Below are positions 41,775-51,246 of a stretch of 64,000 nucleotides of DNA, piece by piece. This stretch comes from Hoeflea sp. IMCC20628. GTDB lineage: Bacteria > Pseudomonadota > Alphaproteobacteria > Rhizobiales > Rhizobiaceae. Position numbers and translations under genes: made by a program. The stretch is from positions 3,242,501 to 3,306,500 of the forward strand of contig NZ_CP011479.1 in assembly GCF_001011155.1 (NCBI RefSeq). Reading direction: 5' to 3'. The notes beneath the pieces are model-generated. The model was not told the origin of the DNA, made no database searches, and saw only the letters and a program-made list of their open reading frames with translations. Numbering within the stretch: position 1 is the stretch's first letter; each line of letters begins with the position of its first letter.

Positions 41775-42629
41775 TTACCGCTGCATTCGCCGCTGCACGA
41801 AGAAAAGCAGCACGACCAGCAATACCGAGACCGCAACCAGAATGGTCGAGACGGCGTTGATCTCGGGCGTAATCCCGCGCCGGATGGCGCCGAGGATGTA
41901 GATGGGAAGCGTGGTCTCGCCCGGGCCCGCAACCATGAGCGTGATGATCACATCATCCAGCGAAACGACGAAGGCGAGCATCGCCCCGGAGACAATTCCC
42001 GGGCCAAGCAGCGGCAAGGTGACCAGAGTGAAGACTTTCAGCGGCGGCGCGTAGAGATCCGCTGCGGCCTGCTCGAGTGTTAGCGTCATGTTTTCGAGCC
42101 GCGCGCGGATCGGCATGTAGGCGAATGGAATGCAGAAGGCCGCGTGGGCCAGCATCAGATAGCCGATACCGGTCAGGCCGGTCATTCTCTTGACAAGCGC
42201 GAACAGCGAAAGCGTTGCGATCGCGGTTACGATCTCGGGGATCATCAGAGGCTGATTGATGATCCCGTAAACCATCCCTTGCCCCGCGAACCTCTTTGTC
42301 CGCGTCGTCGCCAGCGCCGCCATGGTTGCGGCCACCGTTGAAATGACTGTGGCAAACAGCGCAATCTTGACCGACACCCAGGCCGCGTTGCGGATCCCGT
42401 CATTGTCCATCGCCTTGACGTACCAGTCTAAAGAAAATTCCGTCCACAGGACGACGGAACGGTTTGCATTGAATGAAAACGCGATCAGCACAAGGATCGG
42501 AAGGTAAAGCGTGACAATGCATATCCAGGCGGTGGCGTTAAACCCAAGCATGGCCTTGAGGTCCCTGACCATGCTGCCGCGACGCCGCGCGGGTTTCAAT
42601 GCTGAAGCTGCGGTCATTGGATCAGCCAT
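41775..42629 (-). CDS. Polyamine-type ABC transporter permease (PotC-like)
   Basis: 284 residues from ATG 42629, overlapping the end of the PotB-like gene by 8 bases. About six transmembrane helices and the EAA coupling loop near 'EQAAADLYAPPLKVFTLVTL'. The N-terminal cytoplasmic part is Arg-rich ('KPARRRGSM'). Confidence 0.9.
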   Translation of the reverse strand: MADPMTAASALKPARRRGSMVRDLKAMLGFNATAWICIVTLYLPILVLIAFSFNANRSVVLWTEFSLDWYVKAMDNDGIRNAAWVSVKIALFATVISTVAATMAALATTRTKRFAGQGMVYGIINQPLMIPEIVTAIATLSLFALVKRMTGLTGIGYLMLAHAAFCIPFAYMPIRARLENMTLTLEQAAADLYAPPLKVFTLVTLPLLGPGIVSGAMLAFVVSLDDVIITLMVAGPGETTLPIYILGAIRRGITPEINAVSTILVAVSVLLVVLLFFVQRRMQR

Positions 42630-43560
42630 TGCTCCGCGCCTCCCTGCCCGTAGCAAGCGCATTGACCAGAAGCACGACAACCACCAGCGCCATCAAAATC
42701 AGCGCGGCGGCGGACCCGAACGGCCAGTTACGCGATGCTCCGAACTGCATGGCAATCATGTTGCCGATCATCAGCTTCTTGCCGCCCCCCAGAAGCTCCG
42801 GGGTGATGTAGGCGCCCAGACCGGGGATGAAAACCAGAATGCATCCCGCAACAATCCCGGGTTTGGCAAGCGGAACGATGACGTGAAACAACACTTTCAG
42901 GCGGCTTGCGTATAGGTCGTAGCCGGCTTCAACCAGGCTGAAATCAAGCTTCTCGAGGCTCGCGTAAATCGGCAGCACCATGAAGGGCAGGAAGGAGTAG
43001 ATCAGCCCGATGAACACGGCGGTATCGGTGTACAGGATGGACAGCGGTGATCCGATGATGCCGACCTTCATCAGGACAATGTTGATGATGCCCTCATCGC
43101 GAATGATCAGCAGCATGGCATAGGTGCGGATCAGCAGATTGGTCCAGAATGGCAGGGTGATCAGAAACAGCCAGATATTGCGCTGTTCACGCGGCTTGGT
43201 GGCGATAAAATAGGCCGTCGGGAAACCAAGGATCAGCGCACCAATTGTGGCGCCCAGTGCAAGCCCGATCGACCTGAGAAAAATCGAGAGATAGGCGGAA
43301 TTGAAAACCAGCGTGTCATCAAAGATGTCGCGCTGGAAAAGAAACTGCACATAGCTGTCGGTGCTGAATTCCCATGTGACACCGCCATAGGTGCCGGGGG
43401 TCAGGAATGAATAGAGGACAGTGATCCCGAGCGGCAGGATGCTGATCGCCAGAATGATGACCAGAGCCGGCGCGAGCAGCCAGGTTCGGGTCAGACGTTC
43501 AGTGCGTCGATTGTGGTCGACCGCAGCAGCAAGTGTCGATGTATCTTCCCGCTCGCTCAT
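42622..43560 (-). CDS. Polyamine-type ABC transporter permease (PotB-like)
   Basis: 312 residues, about six transmembrane helices, coupling loop near 'VEAGYDLYASRLKVLFHVIV'. ATG 43560 overlaps the ATPase stop (ATGA), typical of tightly coupled pot operons. Confidence 0.9.
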   Translation of the reverse strand: MSEREDTSTLAAAVDHNRRTERLTRTWLLAPALVIILAISILPLGITVLYSFLTPGTYGGVTWEFSTDSYVQFLFQRDIFDDTLVFNSAYLSIFLRSIGLALGATIGALILGFPTAYFIATKPREQRNIWLFLITLPFWTNLLIRTYAMLLIIRDEGIINIVLMKVGIIGSPLSILYTDTAVFIGLIYSFLPFMVLPIYASLEKLDFSLVEAGYDLYASRLKVLFHVIVPLAKPGIVAGCILVFIPGLGAYITPELLGGGKKLMIGNMIAMQFGASRNWPFGSAAALILMALVVVVLLVNALATGREARSNG

Positions 43561-44663
43561 TCCAGCACCCGTATCAGGTCGGGTTGCATGACGGCGCCGA
43601 TAGAAGCTCCGGGCTGGTATTTGCCCTCGTCAACCGCGCCGGGATTGCGGATGACGATTTCCTCGCCGGTCGCAAGCCGGAGGTGAAGGTTTGTCGCCGC
43701 ACCGAAATAGACAACGTTTTCCAGAATGCCCGTAAGCGTCGGCGTCTCGCCGGCTTTCGCCAATCGAACATTCTCGGGTCTGATTGCAATGCTGACTGCT
43801 CCCGACTTTGCTGCGGCCGATCCGAGATGCGCCAGCACCGCTGTGCCGTCCTTCAGCCGAACCGTCGCGACTTCGTTGTCCAGGCGCTCGACTGTTCCCT
43901 CGAGAATGTTGATGTCACCTATAAAATCAGCAACGAAGCGATGCGTCGGCCGGTCATAGATGTCTCTCGGAGATCCGATCTGCAGTATTTTGCCTGATTT
44001 CATCACGGCAATTCGGTCAGACATGGTCAGGGCTTCTTCCTGATCATGGGTCACGAACACGAATGTGATGCCGGTCTCGGCCTGCAGACTCTTGAGTTCA
44101 AGCTGCATGCTCTTTCTGAGCTTGAGATCAAGAGCTGCCAGTGGTTCGTCAAGCAGCAAAACCTTCGGCGCTGGCGCCAGTGCCCGGGCAAGGGCCACAC
44201 GCTGCTGCTGGCCGCCTGAAAGCTGATCGGTGCGGCGTCCGGCCAATGGCTCAAGTTGAACCAATGTCAGCATGCGCTCGGTGGTCTGCTTGATCTCGGT
44301 GGCCGGCTTGCCGAGCATTCTGAGCCCGAATCCGATGTTTTCCGCCACTGTCATGTGCGGAAACAGGGCGTAGTTCTGGAACACCGTGTTGATCGGGCGC
44401 CGGTGCGGAGGCAGCGCGGTGATGTCCGCGCCCTCCAGGGCGATGACCCCGTTTGTCGGCAGCTCAAATCCTGCGATCAAACGCAGAAGCGTGGTTTTCC
44501 CACATCCGGAGGGGCCGAGAAGGGTGAAGAATTCATTTTCGAGGATGTCGAGTTCGACAGCGTCCAGCGCGGTGACCGCATACCCTCCGTCTCCGAAGGT
44601 CTTTGACAGCGCCCGCACCGACACTGCAGCTTTCCGGTCTCTGACGATTTCTGGTCCGGTCAT
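43557..44663 (-). CDS. Polyamine-type ABC transporter ATP-binding protein (PotA-like)
   Basis: 368 residues. Walker A 'LLGPSGCGKTT', signature 'LSGGQQQRVALARAL', Walker B 'VLLLDEPLAALD', switch 'FVTHDQEEAL'. A C-terminal TOBE domain (about 280-368, 'VSIAIRPENVRLAK') is typical of PotA. First gene of the four-gene importer. Confidence 0.93.
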   Translation of the reverse strand: MTGPEIVRDRKAAVSVRALSKTFGDGGYAVTALDAVELDILENEFFTLLGPSGCGKTTLLRLIAGFELPTNGVIALEGADITALPPHRRPINTVFQNYALFPHMTVAENIGFGLRMLGKPATEIKQTTERMLTLVQLEPLAGRRTDQLSGGQQQRVALARALAPAPKVLLLDEPLAALDLKLRKSMQLELKSLQAETGITFVFVTHDQEEALTMSDRIAVMKSGKILQIGSPRDIYDRPTHRFVADFIGDINILEGTVERLDNEVATVRLKDGTAVLAHLGSAAAKSGAVSIAIRPENVRLAKAGETPTLTGILENVVYFGAATNLHLRLATGEEIVIRNPGAVDEGKYQPGASIGAVMQPDLIRVLE

Positions 44664-44736
44664 TCGATGATCTGGCTCCCGACGATCTCGCTTAATGTCC
44701 AGCTTCGAAGGCTATGAGCCGTGACCGTGCGGGTAA

Positions 44737-44754
44737 ATACCCCGAAAGGGGTAT
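44737..44754. promoter_or_regulatory. GAAA-loop hairpin / CCCC-GGGG palindrome upstream of the importer
   Basis: ATACCCC-GAAA-GGGGTAT, perfect 7-bp arms, in the 96-bp gap between the LuxR-type gene and the PotA-like gene. It may be a weak terminator of the regulator gene or a palindromic operator for the LuxR-type protein; nothing in the sequence decides. Confidence 0.45.
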
Positions 44755-44759
44755 GCCGT

Positions 44760-45665
44760 TCAGCTCAGGACCGATCGCAGAAAGTTCGACAGAAGCTCCG
44801 ATTGCGAGGAAATCGATAGCTTCCGGTAGATGTTCTTCCGATGAATTTTGACTGTGCCGACCGCGATACCCGCCATTGTTGAAACAGACGCGGAGGAGTG
44901 GCCCTTGAGAATGAGCGTCGCAACCTCGCGTTCACGGGCGGTCAGAATGTTTTCGCCAAAAGCATCCAGTGCTGCAGTCAGTGTCCTGTCCGGAGAAGGA
45001 GAATCTGCTCCGGACTGGATTGGTCCGACATGCCCCCGCTCGAAATGCTTGCGGGTGAGTGCGGCGATGATACCGACTTCGTCCTGAAATGCTCGCACCG
45101 ACCGAGCACTGAACCGTGGTTCATCCCTGAGGCGGCCAAGTGAGTAGAAAATCGCACCATTTCCCTGAGGGACCAGAATGGCCATTTCGTCTCTCAGGGC
45201 GATGTTTTGATAATAGCGACGGTAATAGGTCGAGCGCATGAACTGATCAGGGGCAACATCGCGCAATCGCATGGCGCAATTGCTGCGGCCCGACAGGAAA
45301 GCATCGTAGACGGGATCAAGAAGGTAAGCGGTGTCCAGATATTGATCCACGACGTCGCGGTGACGCTCGGCCCGGACATTGTCATAGACGTGGTCGGGCG
45401 GGCGGTTCTGATGCAGATGGGTGATGAAGGCCCCATTGAAAGGCACGACTGACCGCATGTAATCCAGAATTGCCGGGAAAAAGTCAGCCGTGTTTATCGC
45501 GGAAATGGCACGCGCCAAGCTGTCACTTGCCCCCCTGGAACTGACGGGCCGTGAGCGTTCTTTTGGGGTTTGAATCTGGACGATCAAATGTGACTTCCCC
45601 AAATCAGAGCTTTGGACAGCTTCGAGTACAAATGGCGGCCTCTCGCCAGAAAATCGATCTAGCAC
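44760..45665 (-). CDS. LuxR-family transcriptional regulator
   Basis: About 301 residues; the start is uncertain (GTG 45665 assumed). N-terminal region of about 220 residues with no certain family, possibly GAF-like. C-terminal LuxR/GerE HTH at about 235-295 ('LTAREREVATLILKGHSS', 'VGTVKIHRKNIYRKL'). No acyl-homoserine-lactone-binding residues were recognised. Being directly upstream of the importer on the same strand, it likely controls it in response to the imported compound. Confidence 0.8.
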   Translation of the reverse strand: MLDRFSGERPPFVLEAVQSSDLGKSHLIVQIQTPKERSRPVSSRGASDSLARAISAINTADFFPAILDYMRSVVPFNGAFITHLHQNRPPDHVYDNVRAERHRDVVDQYLDTAYLLDPVYDAFLSGRSNCAMRLRDVAPDQFMRSTYYRRYYQNIALRDEMAILVPQGNGAIFYSLGRLRDEPRFSARSVRAFQDEVGIIAALTRKHFERGHVGPIQSGADSPSPDRTLTAALDAFGENILTAREREVATLILKGHSSASVSTMAGIAVGTVKIHRKNIYRKLSISSQSELLSNFLRSVLS

Positions 45666-45919
45666 ACACTCTGCAGAAATAATGGCCTAAGCGCCAGCCG
45701 GTCAGTGAACCGGTGAGCCCTGATTTCAGGTTTTTTCCAAGCCCAAAGCTAAGGGAGCTGGATGCAATCATATTGAGTTAAACGAACATCTCGGTTTTCA
45801 CGTGCTTCGGCTTCATCCGTCTTTCGGTCGCGTTCCTGAAGGTATTTTCATCGAGGGGCACAAAACCAAAGCCCGAGCAAGGCTCGCCGCCTGAGTCGTC
45901 CCGTTACGCCAAGGGCTTC

Positions 45920-46861
45920 TCAGTCTGCATCCAGAACTTTGATATTCAGATCGGTGAACACCTGATTGACGCGACGCTGATAGGCTAAAACTTCCTGTGC
46001 CAGCCACGCCTGGAACAAGCGCTCGGCATCTGTAAGCTCCCTCTTCTTCAGCCGACAAATCCAGTATCGCTCCAGACTTCGCAGACCCAGCTTGAACGGG
46101 GCGACAAGCCGACCCTCGGCTATCGCGCCAAGGCACATGAAGCTATCCCCAATCGTTACGCCTGAGCCCGCCAGAGCTGCTGAAAGGCAGAGTGATGTCT
46201 CGTTGTAACTGGTTCGTTTTGTTCCCTGGCCAGGATCGGGCGTTTTTGCTCTTCGAAACCACGTTTCCCAAGGGTTGTAGTTGCTATCAATAAGAAAATG
46301 CGTTGTGGGCGCCAGAGTGCCGTCGGACACATGCTCTGCCGAGTACTCCTGGGTGCACAAGGGAAGGTCGATCCATTCGCAGAGTTCCTCTTCTTCGAGA
46401 ACCTCTGACGCGAATGCTCCTCCGGGACCGTAAAAAATACGGAAACTGAAATCCTCATCCATGCGCAGCAAGCCGTTACGTTCGGCGCTGACTTCAACCA
46501 GGATACCAGGGTTCTGGATCAGGAAGCCGCCGACCCGTTCAGCGAGCCATGACGTTGCAAAATCGCGATCTACCAGAACGTGAACTGCATTTGACCGTGC
46601 GCGCCTCTCGGTGACGCGTCGAGCTGTCGTGTTGATAAGGTCGAAGCCCTGTTTCAGGCCAGCAGCCAATTGCCGGCCTTCATCCGTCAACACAACCTTT
46701 GGACGTGAACGCACAACAAGCTGGCAACACAGGTGTTGTTCCAGGTTCTTGATCTGCTTGCTGACGGCCGGTCGCGACACGTTTAACTCTCGGGCGGCTT
46801 CGGTGAACGTCCCAAACCGGGCAACGAGATCAAACGCACGTAGGGAGGTCAATGAGAACAT
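45920..46861 (-). CDS. LysR-family (GcvA-like) transcriptional regulator
   Basis: 313 residues. N-terminal winged HTH ('TFTEAARELNVSRPAVSKQIKNLE') and a LysR effector domain. Divergent from the cupin-GMC-betaine transporter operon, whose 147-bp spacer holds a T-N11-A palindrome 16 bases upstream of this gene. By family rule it represses itself and controls the operon with the pathway substrate as coinducer. Confidence 0.9.
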   Translation of the reverse strand: MFSLTSLRAFDLVARFGTFTEAARELNVSRPAVSKQIKNLEQHLCCQLVVRSRPKVVLTDEGRQLAAGLKQGFDLINTTARRVTERRARSNAVHVLVDRDFATSWLAERVGGFLIQNPGILVEVSAERNGLLRMDEDFSFRIFYGPGGAFASEVLEEEELCEWIDLPLCTQEYSAEHVSDGTLAPTTHFLIDSNYNPWETWFRRAKTPDPGQGTKRTSYNETSLCLSAALAGSGVTIGDSFMCLGAIAEGRLVAPFKLGLRSLERYWICRLKKRELTDAERLFQAWLAQEVLAYQRRVNQVFTDLNIKVLDAD

Positions 46862-46876
46862 CTGGTCACAATCTAT

Positions 46877-46893
46877 GGTAACTTCAGGTTACC
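46877..46893. promoter_or_regulatory. LysR-type operator (T-N11-A palindrome)
   Basis: GGTAACTTCAGGTTACC: exact 6-bp arms GGTAAC/GTTACC around 5 bases; T46879 to A46891 fits T-N11-A. It lies 16 bases upstream of the lysR start and 116 bases upstream of the cupin start, the usual place for a recognition site. Confidence 0.7.
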
Positions 46894-47008
46894 TCATCGT
46901 ACTATTTGTCGCTTTGCGAAGCAACCAGCTTCTCTTAGGCTCAAGGACAACTTCCAGAAAGCGGGTATCACGCTTCTAAGCGTGTTCAATCTACGAGAGG
47001 ATCGACGG

Positions 47009-47368
47009 ATGTCATTGCCAATAAGATTTGCTGCGAACGGACCAGAGGGTTGGACATCTGCTGAAGACGTTGCGTTGGAAACCGCCAAACTGATTGACGG
47101 CAAGCCGATGGGCCGGGATCACGTTTACTTCGAGAGGGAAACCCCAAGTTTCCGTTCGGGAATCTGGCGCTCGTCACCTTACACCGAGTTTTACGAGAAC
47201 TATCCGTGTGACGAGTTCATGTATGTGCTCGAAGGCTCGGTGACAATGGAGAGTGACGGCTTCTCGGAGACCTATGCGAAGGGTGACGCATTTCTCGTTC
47301 CGAAAGGCTTCCGGGGCTACTGGAAGCAGACCGAGCCAATGTTGAAATTCTACGTGATCATCGACTGA
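47009..47368 (+). CDS. Small cupin-domain protein
   Basis: 119 residues from ATG 47009 (GAGAGGA upstream). Single cupin barrel: 'YPCDEFMYVLEGSVTMESDG' and 'YAKGDAFLVPKGFRGYWKQ'. The classical His ligands of motif 1 are replaced (CDEF), so it may not hold metal in the usual way. Role may be binding or isomerising a pathway intermediate. First gene of the six-gene operon. Confidence 0.82.
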   Translation: MSLPIRFAANGPEGWTSAEDVALETAKLIDGKPMGRDHVYFERETPSFRSGIWRSSPYTEFYENYPCDEFMYVLEGSVTMESDGFSETYAKGDAFLVPKGFRGYWKQTEPMLKFYVIID

Positions 47369-47387
47369 TAAGGCGGCGTTTTACAAC

Positions 47388-49166
47388 ATGTCAGATATCC
47401 CCAAAAACACCCAGGATCTTGGCACCTACGACTATGTGGTTGTCGGTGCCGGTTCCGCAGGTTGCATCATTGCCAACCGCCTCGGAGAAGATCGGAATCT
47501 TCGCATTCTGGTTCTGGAAGCCGGAGGCAATGACAATTCCATTTTCGTCAAGATGCCATCGGCTTTCTCCATCCCAATGAACACAAAACGGTTCAACTGG
47601 GGGATGAAGACCGAGCCGGAGCCCGGCCTGAACGGCCGGGTCATGAACCTGCCGCGCGGAAAGGGACTTGGTGGGTCATCGTCCATCAATGGAATGTGCT
47701 ACGTGCGCGGCAACCCCATGGACTACGAACTGTGGTCCGCTCTCGGTGCCGACGGCTGGAACTGGGCCAATGTGTTGCCCTACTTCCAGAGGCTTGAAAA
47801 CGTGCGGGATGGCGGCGCAACTCGTGGCACGGACGGGCCAATTTCCGTGACCCGCGGGACGGAAGAAAATCCGCTTTATCACGCGTTTGTGGAAGCGGGA
47901 CAGCAAGCAGGTTACGCCCGAAGCCCAAACATGAATGACGGCCAGCATGAGGGCTTCGGCCCGATGGAGATGAACGTCGGCCATGGAGAGCGGTCAAGCA
48001 CTGCGGTTGGCTATCTGCGCCCTGCCGTCAAGCGGGGCAATGTGCGCGTGATTTCCCACGCACTCGTTGATCGGATCGTCTTTGAAGGCAAGCAAGCAAC
48101 TGGTGTGCTTTTTTCGTGCAACGGAAAAGCGATGTTCGCCCGGTCCGGTCGTGATGTCGTTCTCTGCGCCGGCTCGATCATGTCGCCAACCATCCTCAAA
48201 CGGTCCGGCATCGGGCCAGCCGACGAGTTGAAAGCGCTTGGCATCGATGTCGTGGCGGACCGCCCTGAAGTCGGTGCCAACCTGATGGACCACCTCGAGA
48301 TCTACCTGCAACAGGAATGCACGCAGAACGTCTCGCTTTATTCGCAGATGAATGCCTTCGGGAAGGCGATGATCGGTGCTCGCTGGTTGCTGACAAAGTC
48401 CGGGCTGGGGGCGACGAACCATTTTGAAACGGGTGGTCATATCCGCAGCCGGGCAGGCATCGTTTACCCGGATATTCAGTATCATTTTCTGCCGCTTGCG
48501 GTTTCCTATGACGGCACGACTATGGCAGATGGGCACGGCTTTCAGGTTCATGTGGGGACAAAACGCTCGAAAAGCCGCGGGACGGTCAAGTTGCGCTCTG
48601 CCTTATCGCAAGATTTGCCGAAGGTGCAGTTCAACTACATGACGCACCCGGACGACTGGTTGGAGATGCGTGCCTGCATCCGGTTGACGCGTGAAATCTT
48701 CGCCCAGTCCGCGATGGATCCGTTCCGGGGACGGGAGCTGGCGCCGGGCGAAGATTGCCTAAGCGACGAGAGCCTCGATCAATTCATCATCGAAAAAGTC
48801 GAGAGCGCCTACCATCCTTGCGGAACCTGTCGCATGGGAAGTGACGAAAGCGCAGTCGTCGATTCCGAGACAATGAAGGTTCGCGGTGTCAGCGGTCTGC
48901 GCCTGGTCGACAGCTCGGTCATGCCGCAGGCGACGGCGGGCGACCTTAACGCGCCGACCATGATGCTGGCGGAACGCTCGGCTGACCTGATCCGCGGACT
49001 CAATTTGGCCCCAGCTCCGGAAGCACCGCTTCTTGCTGATCCGCAGTGGGAAACACGGCAAAGATCGCCAGACATCAGCTGTGACTATTCTTCAAACCGC
49101 GAAGCTTTGCACGCGGCCCTCATAATGAATGCAAAGACAGAAACACCAACCAGGAGTGCCTCATGA
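47388..49166 (+). CDS. GMC-family FAD oxidoreductase (choline dehydrogenase-like)
   Basis: 592 residues. FAD-binding 'VVVGAGSAGCIIANRL' near residue 15, 'LVLEAGG', the GMC signatures 'GKGLGGSSSINGMCYVRG' and 'AGSIMSPTILKRSGIG', and the active-site His in 'SAYHPCGTCRMG' with 'LNAPTMMLAERSAD' near the end. About 35 residues longer at the C-terminus than BetA. Oxidises an alcohol to an aldehyde or acid. The adjacent quaternary-amine importer makes choline or a choline-like alcohol a reasonable substrate. It is coupled to the next gene (ATGA). Confidence 0.9.
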   Translation: MSDIPKNTQDLGTYDYVVVGAGSAGCIIANRLGEDRNLRILVLEAGGNDNSIFVKMPSAFSIPMNTKRFNWGMKTEPEPGLNGRVMNLPRGKGLGGSSSINGMCYVRGNPMDYELWSALGADGWNWANVLPYFQRLENVRDGGATRGTDGPISVTRGTEENPLYHAFVEAGQQAGYARSPNMNDGQHEGFGPMEMNVGHGERSSTAVGYLRPAVKRGNVRVISHALVDRIVFEGKQATGVLFSCNGKAMFARSGRDVVLCAGSIMSPTILKRSGIGPADELKALGIDVVADRPEVGANLMDHLEIYLQQECTQNVSLYSQMNAFGKAMIGARWLLTKSGLGATNHFETGGHIRSRAGIVYPDIQYHFLPLAVSYDGTTMADGHGFQVHVGTKRSKSRGTVKLRSALSQDLPKVQFNYMTHPDDWLEMRACIRLTREIFAQSAMDPFRGRELAPGEDCLSDESLDQFIIEKVESAYHPCGTCRMGSDESAVVDSETMKVRGVSGLRLVDSSVMPQATAGDLNAPTMMLAERSADLIRGLNLAPAPEAPLLADPQWETRQRSPDISCDYSSNREALHAALIMNAKTETPTRSAS

Positions 49167-50101
49167 AGCGCTACATAAAAAATGGAGTCTTCGCTCTTAC
49201 CCTTTTGTCGGTGGGAGGTTTTGCCTCGATTGCAGTGGCAGAAGTCGAGTCGGAAACGCCTATCAAGATTGCCATCAATGAATGGACTGGTCAGCATCTT
49301 TCCGCGAATATTGCTGCTGAGCTTTTGAAGAAGATGGGCTACCAGGTCGAACTTGTCACGGCCGGTGGTCTGCCACAATTCACCGCGATGGCTCAGAACG
49401 CACTGGATCTCAATCCGGAAGTTTGGGACAATTCGGTGACGGATATCTACACAGATGGTCTTGCATCGGGAAAGCTTGTCAACCTGGGTGATTTGGGCCT
49501 CGAACCACAGGATGGGTGGATATACCCTCCTTACATGGCCGAGAAATGCCCTGGCCTGCCTGACTATAAGGCGCTCTACGACTGTGCCGAGGCTTTTGCC
49601 ACCGCAGAAACCTTCCCGAACGGACGCCTGGTCGCTTACCCAGCCGACTGGGGCACTCGATCAGCCTCGGTCATCGAGGCAATCGACTTGCCGTTCACCG
49701 CCGTGCCCGGCGGCTCCGAAGGTGCAATGATGGCGGAACTCAAGAGCGCCATTGCTTCAGAGGAACCGATCCTGATGATGATGTGGCAACCCCACTGGGT
49801 ATTCGCTGAATACGAGCTGGAGTCGGTGGTGTGGAACCCCATAGAAGGTGAATGCGTCGAAGAATCCCAGGAGCGTGAGACCGCTTGCGGGTTCGCACAG
49901 GCTTCAGTCAACAAGATCGTGTCGAGCCAGATGCCCGTCACATGGCCGGGCGCAGCAGCCTTTGTCGAGAAATTTACCCTGACGAACGAAGAGCAAAATG
50001 CGATGATCTTCGAGGTCGACCAGGGTGGACGCGCCTTGGACGAGGTCGTTCAGGAATGGATCGACAACAACGAGGCCAAATGGTCTGCCTGGATCAAGTA
50101 A
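49163..50101 (+). CDS. Glycine betaine/choline-type (OpuAC/ProX) substrate-binding protein
   Basis: 312 residues. Signal peptide 1-27 ('ASIAVA|EVE'). OpuAC/ProX class: 'IKIAINEWTGQHLSANIAAE', 'DLNPEVWDN', 'MMMWQPHWVFAEYELESVVW'. Trp and Tyr residues for cation-pi binding of a quaternary amine are present ('QDGWIYPPYM', 'PADWGTRS'). Start overlaps the GMC stop. Confidence 0.92.
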   Translation: MKRYIKNGVFALTLLSVGGFASIAVAEVESETPIKIAINEWTGQHLSANIAAELLKKMGYQVELVTAGGLPQFTAMAQNALDLNPEVWDNSVTDIYTDGLASGKLVNLGDLGLEPQDGWIYPPYMAEKCPGLPDYKALYDCAEAFATAETFPNGRLVAYPADWGTRSASVIEAIDLPFTAVPGGSEGAMMAELKSAIASEEPILMMMWQPHWVFAEYELESVVWNPIEGECVEESQERETACGFAQASVNKIVSSQMPVTWPGAAAFVEKFTLTNEEQNAMIFEVDQGGRALDEVVQEWIDNNEAKWSAWIK

Positions 50102-50113
50102 AAACCCAACTGA

Positions 50114-50135
50114 GACCCGGCAAACCTGCCGGGTC
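50114..50135 (+). terminator. Intercistronic stem-loop after the ProX-like gene
   Basis: GACCCGGCA-AACC-TGCCGGGTC, a perfect 9-bp stem, 12 bases after the stop, followed by TTGAATCTT (weak T-richness). Likely partial attenuator between the abundant binding protein and the ATPase. Confidence 0.7.
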
Positions 50136-50163
50136 TTGAATCTTGTAAACTCGGAGAGACATT

Positions 50164-51246
50164 GTGCTTGCGAATGAAGCGGATCGCACTGCGGCCGAAG
50201 TAAAGGTGTCCTGCCGGAACCTGTGGAAGGTTTTCGGCCCGAACCCCGATTCTTACTTCGACAAGCCAGGGGACGAGATCGCTGTCGATGCCCTCGCGGC
50301 ACGGATGCGTGACGAAGACCATTTGCCTGCCGTAATTGATGTCAGCTTCGACGTCCATGTCGGCGAGATATTCGTCATCATGGGCCTCTCCGGATCTGGC
50401 AAGTCCACCGTCGTCCGCTGCCTGTCGCGGCTGATCGAAGCCTCTCACGGGCAGGTTCTGCTTGACGATGAGGATCTTCTTAGCATGGGCCCGAAAGAAT
50501 TAATCGAGGTCCGGCGCCACAAGATGGGAATGGTATTCCAGAATTTTGGACTTCTGCCGCATCTCACTGTCCTGGAAAACGTAGCCTTCCCCCTGCGGCT
50601 TCAGAAGCTGTCGCTGGTGGAGCAACAGGAAAAGGCGCAGCGCGTCATCGAGCTTGTTGGGCTTACGGGGCGTGAGCAAAGCTTTCCGGGTCAGCTTTCC
50701 GGAGGCCAACAACAACGGGTCGGCATTGCGCGGTCGCTCGCTGTCGAACCTGACCTATGGCTGCTGGATGAGCCGTTTTCGGCACTCGACCCTCTGATCC
50801 GGCGTCAGATGCAGGATGAATTCCTGCGCATCCAGCGGGTTCTGCAAAAATCGATCGTCTTCATTACGCATGATTTCCTTGAAGCGTTACGGATCGCTGA
50901 TCGCATGGCGATCATGCGGGCGGGTAAGATCGTGCAGATTGGCACCCCGGAAGAATTGATCCTGAACCCGGTGGATGACTATGTCGCCCAGTTCGCCAGC
51001 GAAGTGCCGCGGATCCGCGTGCTGCGTGCCGGGGAATGCACGGTGGAAATGACTGGCGACACCTCTGGAATGCAGCGGGTATCAAGCCGGACCACGGCAG
51101 AAAACCTGGTGAGCATCTTGTCTGGCGAACCGGACGGGATCATCGTCGAAGCCCCATCGGGAGTTCAACTGGGTATAGTCACCCCCGCCTCCCTTATCCG
51201 GGCGCTCGCTTCGGCTGAACGTAAGCGATACAATGACGCTGAATAG
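50164..51246 (+). CDS. Glycine betaine/choline-type ABC ATPase (ProV-like)
   Basis: 360 residues from GTG 50164 (GGAGAG upstream). Family-specific N-terminal extension ('NLWKVFGPNP') precedes Walker A 'MGLSGSGKST', signature 'LSGGQQQRVGIARSL', Walker B 'LWLLDEPFSALD' and switch 'FITHDFLEAL'. The C-terminus (about 275-360) is where CBS osmosensor domains occur in ProV, but it is short and not clearly CBS, arguing for nutrient uptake and not osmoregulated transport. Confidence 0.9.
   Translation: MLANEADRTAAEVKVSCRNLWKVFGPNPDSYFDKPGDEIAVDALAARMRDEDHLPAVIDVSFDVHVGEIFVIMGLSGSGKSTVVRCLSRLIEASHGQVLLDDEDLLSMGPKELIEVRRHKMGMVFQNFGLLPHLTVLENVAFPLRLQKLSLVEQQEKAQRVIELVGLTGREQSFPGQLSGGQQQRVGIARSLAVEPDLWLLDEPFSALDPLIRRQMQDEFLRIQRVLQKSIVFITHDFLEALRIADRMAIMRAGKIVQIGTPEELILNPVDDYVAQFASEVPRIRVLRAGECTVEMTGDTSGMQRVSSRTTAENLVSILSGEPDGIIVEAPSGVQLGIVTPASLIRALASAERKRYNDAE

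Noticed and set aside
44737-44754. Firm intrinsic terminator after the LuxR-type gene
   Set aside because: The stem is perfect, but only a short T-poor tract follows, so it was listed as an undecided hairpin or operator.
50164-51246. Osmoregulated ProV with CBS domains
   Set aside because: The C-terminal region is short and lacks a clear CBS pair.
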